Assembly: GCF_009905375.1 (NCBI RefSeq)
Contig: NC_133653.1
Coordinates: forward strand, 56,366,374-56,430,373
Direction: 5' to 3'
DNA length: 64,000 nucleotides
From: Apium graveolens
Lineage: Eukaryota > Streptophyta > Magnoliopsida > Apiales > Apiaceae
A program made the translations under genes and the position numbers. Each line of letters begins with the position of its first letter. Position 1 is the stretch's first letter. Below the pieces are notes generated by a model. It saw only the letters and a program-made list of their open reading frames with translations. It was not told the DNA's origin and did not search any database. Below, piece after piece: positions 48,703-61,100 of the stretch.

Positions 48703-49218
48703 CTAGTCATCCAGAATCTCTCTCAACACAACCAACATCCGGCGAATGTTCTTATGCAGCCTCCGGGCCTCAGCATCAGCATCACTAGTGGATGGTCCCT
48801 CATTCAATCTCCTCCAGGAAACCTGCTCCACCAACTGAATCCTAGCTCTCCACTCCTCCATCACTACTGAGGTCCTCTGCCTAGAGTCTCAAATCAACCT
48901 ATCCACCAAAGCTCCTAACTCAGGAATACGGGAGTAAACAAAGTCTCGGTCCTGGGCTAACTTGCCACCAACACTGACAGGTACAGTCTTAGGCATCTCA
49001 GACTCTGGCTCAGGGGAAGGGGTCTTTGAATCTGGCCTCAAGGGTGAAATCTGCATAGGGATCTCACTACTCCCAGAGGGATCCTCCTCTGGGTCTGAAC
49101 TAACATACACAGGCTTCTCTGGAGAGGGTGGAATGGGGTCCACTAGTGTACCAGTCAAACTAATCTCGGAATCTGAATCACTACCACTACTGGGATCCTG
49201 AGAGAAAATACAAAACAA
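48703..49218 (-). pseudogene. element C leader ORF upstream of gag
   Basis: Minus-strand frame between primer site and gag. It opens just after a strong 3' splice-like sequence (TATTTTCTCTCAG|GATCC, about 49200). It is rich in Ser, Asp, Glu and Pro (DSDSEISLTGT, SSDPEEDPSG), then FVYSRIPELGALVDRL. TGA at 48889 interrupts it where Trp is plausible. The frame runs on with MEEWRARIQLVEQVSWRRL to TAG at 48703. No family recognised. Element F has an ORF of like place and composition. A leader peptide gene or a remnant of a spliced first exon are both possible. Confidence 0.5.
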
Positions 49219-49421
49219 TAACCAAGAACAACGTTAGGGTTAAATAAAGTTTCCAGCTAACTCACACCCTAACTCTAGTTTCCACTCTAACTAATACACA
49301 CTTTCCTTAGACTATACCTAATAGTCTAACTCAACTCTTCATGAGTTGAACTCTCTCGTGATATAAATATACCAAAAATACCCTTTTTAATCCTAACTTG
49401 TCTCAGGGACTAGATCCTGTA

Positions 49422-49433
49422 GCTCTGATACCA
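49422..49433 (-). promoter_or_regulatory. primer-binding site of element C
   Basis: Minus-strand TGGTATCAGAGC, three bases inside the right LTR, complementary to initiator-Met tRNA. Confidence 0.93.
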
Positions 49434-49436
49434 ACT

Positions 49437-51989
49437 TGTTACGCCTTCAATCTCGGGGTTAGGAAATGAGGACCCACACACCTTTAATCTAATAATTAAA
49501 TAAGCATAAACCCCGATTAACTACTAATAGGATCAAACAGGATAAAGTATGAGATAAGATTACAACTACCAACCATAAAATATAACTTACAACCCCAAAA
49601 TAATATTAAATAAACATAATCGATTCCGGCTTGGAACCGACAGATAACCCATTGTATCTTTACATCCTTCTGGCTAAGCACTTTCTCACTCAAAAACACT
49701 ACTACCTGCTCTGGCAACCGGAAGCCCTCAACACGGTAGGGACCACCAGGTACGCTCTTACGAGCAGAGCGCCTAAGCCTGACCATCTTCTTACTTAACT
49801 ACCATGGTTAGATTAAAACAAAACATATGAGTATAAAACTCAACAAGTAACTATAAAGCAGTTCTACGATATAAAATCCACAATATACTTTACTAATCTC
49901 AGGGCATTCTACTTTATTTGTTCTAGGTGGCAGATTTCTATCTTTCGGGTTAAGAAAAGGGTTCTGAAGGGAAAAAAATGTGGGGCTTTCAAGGAACAAG
50001 GCTCAAAGCAGGATGAAAACCGACATTCATCACAAATCATTAAAGGATCAGAACAGATCTTTCAGAAAGGAAAGCGATAATATTTTTATTATATGGAATC
50101 AATTATATGATCAACAGATTAAAATCAGGGTTCACGAGCTTTATGCTTCACAATATCACAATCAACTCTTTTCACAACAATATAAACCATTTTTCATTTT
50201 CAAAGAATCAATTTCTGAATAGGAAGTTTCAATAACTCATTCTAATTCAACTTAATCGAGTAGAAACATTCGAAATTTCCAAGAATCACAACATGCATTA
50301 ATTTGGACTATAACTCATTCTAGTTACTCTACAATTTATAAAACAATCATCATTAAGTCATTCATGTCAACAAAATCAACATGATCTTCCAAAAATATTA
50401 AGAGCCATTCGGCCTCTTCAAGAATTCCCACATGCAAATTCAATTTCAAACTTTTGCATCTTTAATCACCCTAATCTCTTAATATTAAGCTTGATTAACA
50501 TTCATAATCAACAATAATCAACTCATCAACTTGTAAACTGCAAAACCATTCGACCTTTCAAAAGAAACCACATGCAAACACAAAATAATTGATTAAATAC
50601 TAGAGCTCAGTGTTTAACATCATTGCTCACCACCGGTTCATCGGAGTTCATCACCGGTGGCGGTGGCATCACGGTGGTGCCCCCATTCGGGGGTTTCCAA
50701 CCTTCAACCACCGATTTTCTCAAGTGATTACACACATGCAAGCACTCATCTTCACTTTAAATCATTCAAGAACCAAAGCCCTTTTATTTTCATGAAAACC
50801 GAATTCAAAACCACCAAATCCAACTTTGGTTTTTCTCAAAAACTTGAAGATAGTGACATGCATGTATGTATATAGGTAGATATCACAAAATCTCACACAA
50901 TCATGGTTCTATAACCGAAAAAGAGTGAAGAACAAGTGAGAGATTGAAGAGAGAGTGTACCGAGAGTGAGAGAGGGAGAGAAATCCCGAGAGGGATGAAG
51001 AAATGAGAGAAAAAGAAAGAGAAGAGAGAAGCTCGGGTAAAAAGAAAGAAAAGAGGAGGTGGGTCTGATTATATACTACCAAGGGAGGGGTAGTATGGTA
51101 ATTAGGTATCTCATTTCTGATTCACTTTTTATTCTTAAAAGAAAACGAATTTGATTTGCAAATGTCTCTCTCGGAAAAGATGAATTTGATACGAATGATA
51201 ATTTTAAAACGTGAATCTCGAAATTAGCTTTCCAACCATTACTCATAATAAGATTTTGAGCGTACGGTTGATTTTATATGATTTTACAAGTTTGTGCTAA
51301 TAATAACATTTTATCACATAAAAATCAATTTAAAATGCAACAATCACCAAATAAATCCGTCCATCATTTTTAGAAAGTCTTTAGGATTATTTTGAAGATA
51401 ACAGAACAAATCTCATACCTTTATCTTACTCAGATAATTTTATAAAAATGTGCGAAGGTTAAATAAACCTTTATTTAAATCAAATAATTCCCTTAAATCC
51501 ATAAAAATATCAACAGATCACGTAATCATGCGTACAGACAGGAAAACACACATATGAATACATCACGACTCATGTCTAATCATAGAAATTATCCTTCTTT
51601 AATATTATTCCTTTTTACGCGTTCTGGGTCACGTTCTGCCTGACGGCCCGACGCTCAGCGTTTCAATTACGCTTCTCATTATCATTATCGACCGACACAT
51701 CACTAGGACGCAATACTTCATTTAAACATTCATTTCACACAATCATACATATTTTACATTTTATATACTTTAAATCCTTATTAGGACGGGTTCCATTCTA
51801 CCTGACGGCCCGACAACACAGCTTAACTCCTAAGCTGACTCTTTAAATTGGAACGCTTTTACTTACGCTTCTAGATTCTAATATACAGTAAAGATAAATA
51901 AATCATCATTTAATCACATATTTTATAATCACGTCACATAAATCATATTTTATTGACTTAATTACGTCGCAAACTTCTCAGTCGTCACA
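49437..51989 (-). mobile_element. element C 5' LTR (internally deleted)
   Basis: Plus-strand TGTTACGCCTTCAATC to GTCGTCACA, 2,553 bp. Relative to the left LTR it lacks about 1.4 kb between AGGAAGTTTCAA (50221) and CTTAATCGAG (50251). It preserves the uninterrupted insertion site of element B near 50958. It contains no gene. Confidence 0.92.
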
Positions 51990-51994
51990 CTGAT

Positions 51995-52053
51995 GACATC
52001 GAAAACAGTCAGATCCTGAGCTTCTCCTGATCATTGAGAATCATCACGTAACA
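51995..52053 (-). mobile_element. element A 5' LTR (right end)
   Basis: The last 59 bases (GACATCGAAAACAGTCAG ... CACGTAACA) complete the 5' LTR of element A after element C. They match 13191-13249. Confidence 0.92.
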
Positions 52054-52058
52054 CAACA

Positions 52059-52588
52059 AACAAATGTACTTTCACTGGAATCCTTTCTGGTACTGTAGAC
52101 AACGTCTTCATTGCTACTATAATCTTGAATACTTCATTCACTGTTCTTCACCGATACTTGAACATATAAATGAACTCCTGTCAGTGAGTATAGCTTCAAG
52201 ACTGGAGTTGTCTTCTTTAACCTCTATCTATACCATGTCTTCAATTATTCAGATTCCTATGCTTCGAACACTGTCTATCTTCAATCAATGCTGATACACT
52301 GAAATCTTCTGGTAGCACTTATACACTGAATCTTCATCATGTCTGAAACCCTGAAAGTCTTTAACCTTTATTCTTCACTGAGGCATGATCATTTTACTGA
52401 GCTTCTTTCAGTGACCTGTAAATAGACTTCCAACTTTCTTCTAATCTTTTGATTCTTTGTATTTGCCTTATCTTCATTTCTTCTGATTTTTTGTGTAGTC
52501 ATAGTATTATTAACATGTCCTGTTATAGGGTTGTTTTAGTTTTGAGTTATCACGTAACTGTTAATACAAATACGCATTCTCACCAACA
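52059..52588 (-). mobile_element. element D 3' LTR (right part)
   Basis: Completes the D LTR after element A, ending CTCACCAACA on the plus strand. In the minus sense the LTR opens TGTTGGTGAG. No gene; the 76-codon frame 52064-52294 has no coding support. Confidence 0.65.
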
Positions 52589-52602
52589 ATCTCCCCCTAT
52601 TT
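52589..52602 (-). promoter_or_regulatory. polypurine tract of element D
   Basis: Minus-strand AAATAGGGGGAGAT abuts the LTR. It has the same GGGGGAGAT core as elements A and B, which fixes D's orientation (minus) and this LTR as its 3' LTR. Confidence 0.75.
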
Positions 52603-53779
52603 GATTGTGAAACCTAACAAAAAAAATTAAATAGAGAGGATAACTCAACTAACAACTTGAAAAAGTAAAGTACCAGGACTTGTAAATAATGCTACTGGTT
52701 TTCTGGACCAAATACTGCATTTCCAGATTTCTTGATTAACTGAAATGAAAGATGCTTGTTCCTCTAGCATTGAACTGCTCTTCAAGTAGTCTCATCTTCA
52801 TTTCCTTAGTTCTTCAAATCTCTTCCAGATAACACTTCTCAGTCTTGAAGTAATCATCAGCAGCTTCTTTTGTACAACCACATTTCCTGTTGAGAAACAT
52901 ATATCTCTCTTGCTTCTCCCCTATGAGAATCCGTAGTTACGAACAACAATGGTGTGATGTAGTGTACATGTGCTTTACCTTTTTCCTCCTCCCTGCTATT
53001 TCTACCCCTTAGTTGAGGAATCCTCCAAACTATTATATAAGCTTTTATCTCCCCCTTAAAGAAGGAATGCATGCTGTTGTCTAAAGGAGTTCTCATATTT
53101 TACTTGGTTGGAAAAGAAATGACAAGTCATAGTCTGATCAACCATGTCCCTTTAAATGCTGCAAGTATGACTTCACTGTTGATCATTATGTTCACCAATC
53201 TTCCCAACTCCTTATACCTCCCACTGTGAGATAACCAATTGTTACCAATTGTTAGCTCCCAAATTGTTAGGTCCCGAAGTATTCTAATCCAATCTGTAAA
53301 TGTTAGGTCCCTAAGAGTTAGGTTCCAATCATAAATAGATTTGAGACCCGAAGTATCAAGAACCATGTTTAGGGATAGGGAATGGGATATGGTATTTCTC
53401 TTTCATCCTCACCCTGAGTGTGTATTCTGTTTCGTGTACCTCACAAGTGTTTCACTCTTTTTTCCACTCGTGTTTACACTCATTCTCAAAAGTGTATCAC
53501 TCATCTCATAGCTCCAAAATCCAGCTGTACCTGCAAGGAAAATAACCTTAGCCATCCTGAGGGAGGTCACATATGGTGTAATGGGAGTTCACAAATCCCC
53601 ATCCTTGTTAGACTCGTCAGATCAATCTGAGTGATAATCTACAAGTTACTAGTTTCCCTTTTAGGGTTCCATATTTGAACTCTAGGAAGGTAAACAATGA
53701 TCCGAAGAATTTAGCATAAAGATCAAAGTTCCCTTCTAATGTCTGTGAAGACATTTCCTTGTGACTCATCAGGTAATAT
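52603..53779 (-). other. element D internal 3' region, decayed
   Basis: No clear gene. A minus-strand piece near 52850 (ADDYFKTEKCYLEEI) and the frame 53096-52857 look like traces of D's downstream ORF but cannot be joined. A short block at 53268-53340 repeats the sequence TTAGGTCCC two or three times, recalling the outer edge of D's LTR. Confidence 0.35.
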
Positions 53780-54050
53780 CTAAATTATTGTCAACAAGTT
53801 GCGATCTGCACCTATGACATATCCACTATCCGCAGATGCATCCAGGGCATTTAAGCCTGGGGAGGTAAACACTGACCACTGACATATGGCTATTGGATCA
53901 GTATCCTCTCCTAACACCTGTAAAGGTAATTGGTCCATTAGAGAACCTTGAACAATCGAATCTGACCTTAAAATGATCGAAACTCTTGTTTCCGTCAATT
54001 CTTTCTTTATGTGTGTAACCTATCCTTGTGCATCAAGAATTGTTTATGTT
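53780..54050 (-). pseudogene. element D coding remnant, unknown protein
   Basis: Minus-strand frame with LTETRVSIILRSDSIVQG, then QLPLQVLGEDTDPIAICQW and NALDASADSGYVIGADRNLL. It reads like real protein sequence and is flanked by stops in the same register (near 54010-54040 and 53780). The frame seems to continue left as LPDESQGNVFTDIRREL. I do not recognise the family. By place it may be part of D's accessory ORF, upstream of the part nearest the 3' LTR. It is cut at 54064 by element F. Confidence 0.4.
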
Positions 54051-54064
54051 TGAGGTGGTGACAC

Positions 54065-57000
54065 TGTAACACCCCCAGATCCGGGGTCGGGGATCCGGGT
54101 TGTCACGGTCTTTCTTTCCACAATATCACTTCACTTAATTAATAATAATTAACCTCATACTGTGACCCCACACTAACACACACCACAACCCGTTATAGTC
54201 TCAGAGATGAAATTGAAATAAGTACAAGTCTTTGAATCCACAATTTAAAATTATTACAACCCAAAATGATTACTTGATAATTTACAGTTAATTGCCATTA
54301 TCTGCCACAAGTTATAATTATACATAATTTGTTTCTCAAAAGTAGATGGTCTAAACTACAATGGATCTACCTCTGCAGCTATAGCAGCTACAAAATCAGC
54401 GGGAAGACGCGGGACGCTTCCCACGCGCTTGCGCTGGGTCTGCTGGAGTCTGGCCATCTCTCCTAACTGTTGTTGTGTGATGAAGAAATAAAGCAAGAGT
54501 GAGCCTTACAGCTCGCAAGATAATATGTATAGTGATAACAATAATATAAGTATCTAAATGGATACTTACTAGAATCTTTATCGTGCGTAAGATAATTACT
54601 TACTAGATATAAGTAAAAACAAGAAATGAAGTTACCAAATACTTCACTACACTTATATCATCTATAAAGCTACTTGAACTGCCACCGTTCAAAGTATTAT
54701 AAGTTTTAAGAAAAACATCCCATAGATGAGACCACAAGTTAAGACTTGAATAGATTCAATCTTTGAAATATTATTGAATGAAAAAGTTATGAGATACTTT
54801 ATTTAGTCCCGATATATATATATATCCACATATATATATATCCCGAAAACATTTCCTGGAACCTCTGTTATGTGAAGTATGAACAGAGTTCGAAACATCC
54901 AATGAATTTTGGAAAGGAAAAGAATTTTGGCATAAACCCGATATCTCGCTGATCAGGCAAAGATACCAATAAGTAACCTTTTCTACTAGTAGATGGACGA
55001 ATTCCCCACTGGTCATCACCCTGGTCATAATTAAGACCTATGCTGGACTGCCACTCAGCCACCTATGCATTTGATGGACTCCCACTGAGCCACTTACACA
55101 ATAATAGACCGTACCTCGGCCTGTCGCTTATGCCGACTCAATGAGAGGGGCTTACTTCCCGAACGTTGGGCAAGTAATCAATTCATTTACCAAATCTGCA
55201 ACCTTGTTGCGAATATAAAATACACCACAGAGCCGGATTTCCCAGGTTTTGAGCGGGTATTTAAATCCCCTTTAAAAAGGAAGATCTTAAATATAAAAAT
55301 GAGTTTTGGGATCCGCTCTGACTTTTAAAAATCATTTTGAAGACTCGAAAACTCTTTAAAGAGTGTTTGGAGTAAGGCTGATTTAATGAAGTAAATCAGT
55401 CCCCAGAATATTAGAAAATATCTGAATATTATTAATTAAATAATATTCCCATAAAGAATAATCTTTATAAAAAATAATTGAAGTAGAAGTATTAAAATTT
55501 ATACTTGAAACGAGTATTAAATAACCCAAGATATACTTATATAAAAGTATTATCTTTATTTGAATAATCGAAAATAAGTTTGATTATTGACACCTTATTC
55601 TTTAATAAAATAAAGAATATATTTCAGCAAATAATCGGAGTCATAGATCCTCAAATGAATATTCAAATAATATTCAATAAATAAAATAAGCTGAGTCATA
55701 ATACCTCGAATGAATATTATAAATAATATTCATTAAATAAAATAAAGGAATCATACATCCTCAAATGAATATCCAAGTAATAATCAATAATAATATAAAC
55801 TGAGTCATAAGCCCTCGAATGAATATTCAAATAATATTCAAATAATAAAATAAACTGAGTCATAAGCCCTCGAATGAATACTCAAATTAATATTCAATTA
55901 AGTAAAATAAAGGTATCGAATAAACCTTATTCGATCCATAGTTTTAAAAACTATATCCATATATATATAAATATATATATATATATAATATACTCGGGAA
56001 CATCGACTCCCGGTTTAGAAATATGTTCACCTTTTATCCCCTATACTAAGGGTATACGCAACTACTTGCTTATTTCTAGCATAGGTATTATGCAACTATA
56101 AGCATTGAAATCAACAGATAGATAACCAGATTACGAAACAGATATGCATATATACCATATCAGCATGCTCCAATATATCGCAAAATTTGCTAATAACAAT
56201 CATGCACTATCACAAGATAATGCATATACATATATTTACATCACAACAACAGTATATCGGATAGAATACTTGCCTGAGCGACTTGGGGGTGAGAAAGGCT
56301 CGGGACGAGTCTGATAACCTATAAACAACAAGTAAGTTGGAATTAAACCAAAATCACTTGTAAATCTATGCTTTAACTAACTTAGACTCTAATGCTAGTT
56401 TTGCGCTCACCGATTCGCTTAAGTCACTCGGGTACCCTCGGCTCCACCATTTTTAATAACTTAACCTTTACGAGTTTTAAAGCGATTCCTTCGCGAATGA
56501 CTTACCAACTGCCTAACACACTTACCATAAATGTTTCACACATTAATTAACCCTTTTTGGTCTTTAACCTATGTTTCAAAGTAAGGCGAGGGAAAAAGTT
56601 TCGTTCGCGAAACGCCGTTACTTGAAACGGTCGTTTCTCCTAAACCGTGCATCGGAATCGAACGAACTACATATCAAAACGAAGCTCGTAACATGAGCTA
56701 TCTAAACATGGCAGTGGTCACAATTTAGCAGGGGGTTCTCGGGTCCTAATGCTATGCACAAAAACAGTCCAAAGAAAATCGGACGTTACGACGGCTATGT
56801 TTACGTGATTTCCAAATTTCAACCCATTCACAAACAACCCAAATCAACCTCAAATCCAACATACAACCATCCTCCATCCTTATCACATCATAACAACCCC
56901 AACCAATTCAATTTAACCATTCATACTTATGCTTAAACTTTACTTTAATCATTCTTAAGTTTCTTTAAATCAAAACCACAAAATTACCATTTCATTTCAC

Positions 57001-58067
57001 TACCATTCCAAATCTCAAACTCTAATCATAACAACAACTACAATAACATCCTACTCATCAAAATCACCTTATAATATATATGAACCTAGGGTTTGAAAAT
57101 GGTATACCTTCCTTGAAGTGGTGGGTTGAGCTAGGAAGCCTTAAGAAGCTTGGAGAAGCCTTAGGAAAGCTTGGATCTTTAAGAAAAACAAGAAAAAGTT
57201 CAAGTTAAAAACTTGAAAACACTATTCATTGTCTTCTTCATTGATTAAATGAAGAAGTTAGAGAAAGAATTAAAGGCTTAAACTCATGATATAGCCATAA
57301 CTAAGCATAAGGATGATTAGGGAATTTTCTTACCAATTAAGGATGCTTGGATCTTGATTTTTGAAAATTTAAGCTTTGAAAAATGCAAAAAGCCGAGAGC
57401 TAAAATGAAGAACAATGCCTTGGATGATTTTTTGATTTTTGATGAAATGATTTGCTAGCTTGGTTGGCTTGGTTTTGTTTTTGATTTAGCAAATTACTAC
57501 CTTGCCCTTGAATTTGTGTGGTCCTTAATCAACCACACCTCCCTTCTTCCCATGTCATGCTTACCTCATCCTCATGATGTCATCCTTCCTTCCTTGTCTT
57601 CTTTCTATTGGTTGGATGACATCACTCTCATTAATCCCTTTGATTAGCTTCCTAATCGTTTGCCTAATGACCGCTGATCTGTTGTACGGTTCGCTTAACT
57701 TTCGTTCTCGTTTATCGTTTGAAGGATCATACCCGGGATCTTATTACTTAGGTTCCCTTAACCTTTCTCAATACATTATATTCCTTTTTATGATCCTCTA
57801 TTATAATCCTTTAATTTAAATCCTTTTTATTCTGTTACCTTATACTCAATTCTCTCCGTATCTTGTGGATTTCCGGGAAAAACCAAAGTGTTCGGAATTG
57901 GGTTCTGACGATATTTACATACACTTATATACTTCATAGAGTTCGAATAAAATCCCAGAATATCCATAACAGAACCCCTACATAGTGTGGCGTGAAAAGT
58001 TTTCTCATTCAGCTAAAACACTATTCACAAGGGTTACAAAAAGTTGAAAATTTTTGGGGTTATTACA
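54065..58067 (-). mobile_element. element F 3' LTR, about 4.0 kb
   Basis: Plus-strand TGTAACACCCCCAGATCC to GGGGTTATTACA. In the minus sense it opens TGTAATAACCCC, a familiar start for plant gypsy LTRs. At 4,003 bp it is long but fits Tekay/Del LTRs, and the joined LTR of element C is of the same size. It contains TA-rich runs (about 54811-54840 and 55960-55990), a 55-bp tandem array, and no supported gene. Confidence 0.85.
55638..55911. repeat. 55-bp tandem repeat in F's LTR
   Basis: Five imperfect units starting GAGTCATA-CCTCGAATGAAT, at about 55638, 55693, 55748, 55802 and 55857. Each is followed by an AATATTCAAATAA-type stretch. Period 54-55. Confidence 0.82.
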
Positions 58068-58082
58068 GTCTCCCCTCCTTAA
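58068..58082 (-). promoter_or_regulatory. polypurine tract of element F
   Basis: Minus-strand TTAAGGAGGGGAGAC directly before TGTAATAACC of the 3' LTR. Confidence 0.85.
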
Positions 58083-58100
58083 AAGGATTCCGTCCCGGAA

Positions 58101-61100
58101 TCAAACAGAAAACAATTGGGGGTACTTTTCTAGCATTGCGCTCTCTAGTTCCCAAGTCGATTCTTCCACATTATGATTCTGCCATAGTACTCTGACTAGC
58201 TTGATCACTTTGTTCCGAAGCACCTGCTCCTTCTTATCCATAATCCTTACTGGCTTCTCCACGTAAGTTAGATCTGGCTGCATATCCACCTGCTCGTACT
58301 CCACTATGTGCCTGGCATCCCGATGATACCTCCTTAGCATTGACACATGGAACACATTATGAACTTGTTGCAAATTAGGGGTAGGGCTAGCTCGTAAGCT
58401 AACTTTCCAATCCGTCTTAATATCTCAAAAGGTCCAATGTATCTTGGGCTTAGTTTTCCTTTCTTTCCGAACCTCATTAATCCCTTCCAAGGGGATACTT
58501 TCAACAGTACTAAGTCCCCTACTTCATATTCCTTGTCCTTTCGGGCTAGGTCTGCATATTTCTTCTGTCTGTCTTGGGCTGCTACAAGTCGCCCTCTGAT
58601 AAGATCCACTATATCTTTGGTCCTTTGGACCACTTCGGGTCCGAGCATCTTCCGCTCTCCTACTTCATCCCAGTATAAGGGAGATCGACACCTTCTTCCG
58701 TACAAGGCCTCATAAGGCGGCATCCCGATGCTAGCATGAAAGCTATTGTTATAAGAAAACTCGATCAACGGCAGGTGATCATCCCAACTTCCTTTAAGGT
58801 CTATTGCACAGACTCTCAACATATCCTCTAGTGTCTGGATGGTCCTTTCACTCTGTCCATCCGTCTGGGATGGTACGCGGTACTCATATTTAACTTGGTC
58901 CCCGCACATTCCTGAAAGCTCCTCCAAAATCTGGAGTTGAACCTTGGGTCTCGGTCTGAGACAATGGACGCTGGGACTCCATGTCGCGTTACTATTTCCT
59001 TAAGGTAAATGTCCACCAGTCTATCGACTGTGTATCTCTCATTGATAGGAATGAAATGAGCTGACTTTGTCAATCGGTCTATAATTACCCAAATGGCGTC
59101 GTGATTGGCTTTCGTCCTTGGCAAGCCTACAACAAAATCCATCGCTATCTGTTCCCATTTCCATTCGGGAATCTCCAGGGGTCGCAAAAGTCCACTGGGT
59201 CTCTGGTGCTCTGCCTTTACTCTTTGGCAAGTCAAACACTTGTTTACCCATTCTGCTACGTCCCTCTTCATGTTGGGCCACCAGTAATATTCCTTCAAAT
59301 CCCTATACATCTTGGTACTTCCCGGGTGAATGGAATACCTTGAACTATGGCTTTCATCCAAAATCTCATCTTTAAGTTCTTGAACATTCGGAACCCAAAT
59401 TCGGTAGGAGTACCTCAATATCCCTTTATCATCTTTCTCAGTATGGATCTCTTCTCCAGTCATTGACTCTCTGTCTTCATTCATTGTTTCTCTTGGCACA
59501 ATCTGATCTTTTCCAATAATTCTGGCTGCATTGAGATCTCAAAAAGCTTTTCAGTTCCGGTTCCGGTTACCTTTACCTCTATTTCCATTTTCTCAAAATC
59601 CCTTATCAACTCTTCCGAGGTCGTTATCATTCTGAGTCTTTCTTTTCTACTAAGGGCATCAGCCACCACATTGGCTTTCCCTGGATGATAGAGAATCTCA
59701 CAATCATAGTCCTTGATTAGTTCTAACCATCTCCTCTGGCGCATGTTGAGCTCTTTCTGCGTAAATATGTACTTGAGGCTCTTATGGTCTGTGAAAATCT
59801 CGCACTTCTCTCCATACAAGTAGTGCCTCCAAATTTTTAAAACAAATACTATTGCTGCGAGCTCAAGGTCATGAGTAGGATATCTAACCTCGTATTCCTT
59901 CAGTTGTCTCGACGCATACGCAATGACTTTACCGTGCTGCATAAGCACACATCCTAATCCTTTGTGCGATGCGTCACTATATATCACAAAATCTCCTTTT
60001 CCATCCGGCAATGCCAATACCGGAGCCGTTATCAACCTTTTCTTTAACTCCTGAAAACTGTTCTCGCATTTCTCCGTCCATTCAAACTTCTCTGTCTTAC
60101 GAGTAAGTCGTGTCAAAGGGGCTGCGATCTTCGCAAAGTCCTGCACAAATCTACGATAGTAGCCGGCCAATCCTATGAAACTCCTTACCTCTGTGGGTGT
60201 GGTTGGCCTTTCCCAATTTGAGACCGCCTCTATCTTGGAGGGGTCGACCAATACTCCTTCTTTATTGATCACATGTCCTAAAAACTGTACTTCATTCCGC
60301 CAGAATTCACACTTCGAGAATTTGGCATATAACTGCTCCTCTCTGAGTATTCCTAGAGCTATCCTCAAATGCTCTGCATGTTCTGCCTCAGTCCTTGAGT
60401 AGATCAAAATATCATCGATAAAAACTATCACACACTTGTCCAAGTACTTCTTAAATACTCTATTCATTAAATCCATGAAAGCCGCTGGGGCGTTGGTTAA
60501 TCCAAAGGACATTACCAAGAACTCATAATGCCCATACCTGGTACGGAACGCTGTCTTGGAAATATCTTCGGGTTTAATCTTTAGTTGGTGATATCCAGTT
60601 CTCAGGTCGATCTTGGAAAAATAAACAGCATCCTTTAGCTGGTCGAACAGATCGTCTATTCTAGGTAATGGGTACCCGGTTCTTTATGGTTAGCTTGTTC
60701 AACTCTCGATAGTCTATGCACAACCTCATGCTCCCATCTTTCTTCTTAACAAATAAAACTGGTGCTCCCCACGGGGACACACTGGGTCTTATCATACCCT
60801 TATCCAAGAGTTCCTGCAATTGGATAGCTAATTCCTTCATTTCTAACGGGGCTAACCGGTAAGGTGCTTTTGAAACTGGCGCCGTCCCTGGGGCCAACTC
60901 AATAGCAAATTCAATCACTCTATCGGGTGGTAATCCCGGAAGGTCTTAGGGGAATACATCCTCAAATTCGTTGACTACTGGAATATCTTGTAAGTTGGGC
61001 ACCTCCTTCTGCGTGTCCACCACATAGGCTAGGTAGGCCTCACTTCCTTTTCGTAGCATCCTTTTGGCCTGGGCCATAGTCAAAAATTTCTGCGTCTGCC

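Larger units (their letters stand above)
26518..51989 (-). mobile_element. Ty3/gypsy element C (Tekay-type chromovirus), nested host of B
   Basis: Minus-strand element with LTR ends TGTGATGCC...GTCACA, a CTGAT duplication, an initiator-Met primer site, a leader ORF, and gag-pol ending in a chromodomain. It sits inside the 5' LTR of element A. Its 3' LTR (left) is split by element B. The joined left LTR is about 3,976 bp; the right LTR is only 2,553 bp because of an internal deletion. About 18 differences in 425 aligned LTR bases give roughly 4% divergence. Coding is broken. Domain order and chromodomain place it with Tekay/Del chromoviruses. Confidence 0.9.
12759..52053 (-). mobile_element. 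Sirevirus element A (Ty1/copia) with nested insertions
   Basis: Minus-strand element bounded by TG...CA LTR ends and a CAACA duplication. Order in its own direction: 5' LTR (52053-51995 and 26517-26104), primer-binding site, gag, pol, ORF-X, ORF-YZ, polypurine tract, 3' LTR (13249-12759). Gag with several zinc knuckles, the copia order of protease, integrase, RT and RNase H, and extra coding downstream of pol point to the Sirevirus lineage. The two LTRs differ at about 31 of 470 aligned bases by hand count, plus a 17-base indel. All main coding regions have stops and frameshifts. Element C lies in its 5' LTR and solo LTR G in its gag. Confidence 0.88.

Noticed and set aside
26598..50875. Short ORFs repeated in both LTRs of element C (for example 26598-26867 and 49517-49786; 29115-29380 and 50610-50875)
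   Set aside because: Their recurrence is due to LTR duplication, not gene conservation. They have no recognisable domain.
53268..53340. 5' LTR of element D
   Set aside because: TTAGGTCCC recurs here, but the following bases do not match the start of D's 3' LTR, and no proper primer-binding site adjoins it.
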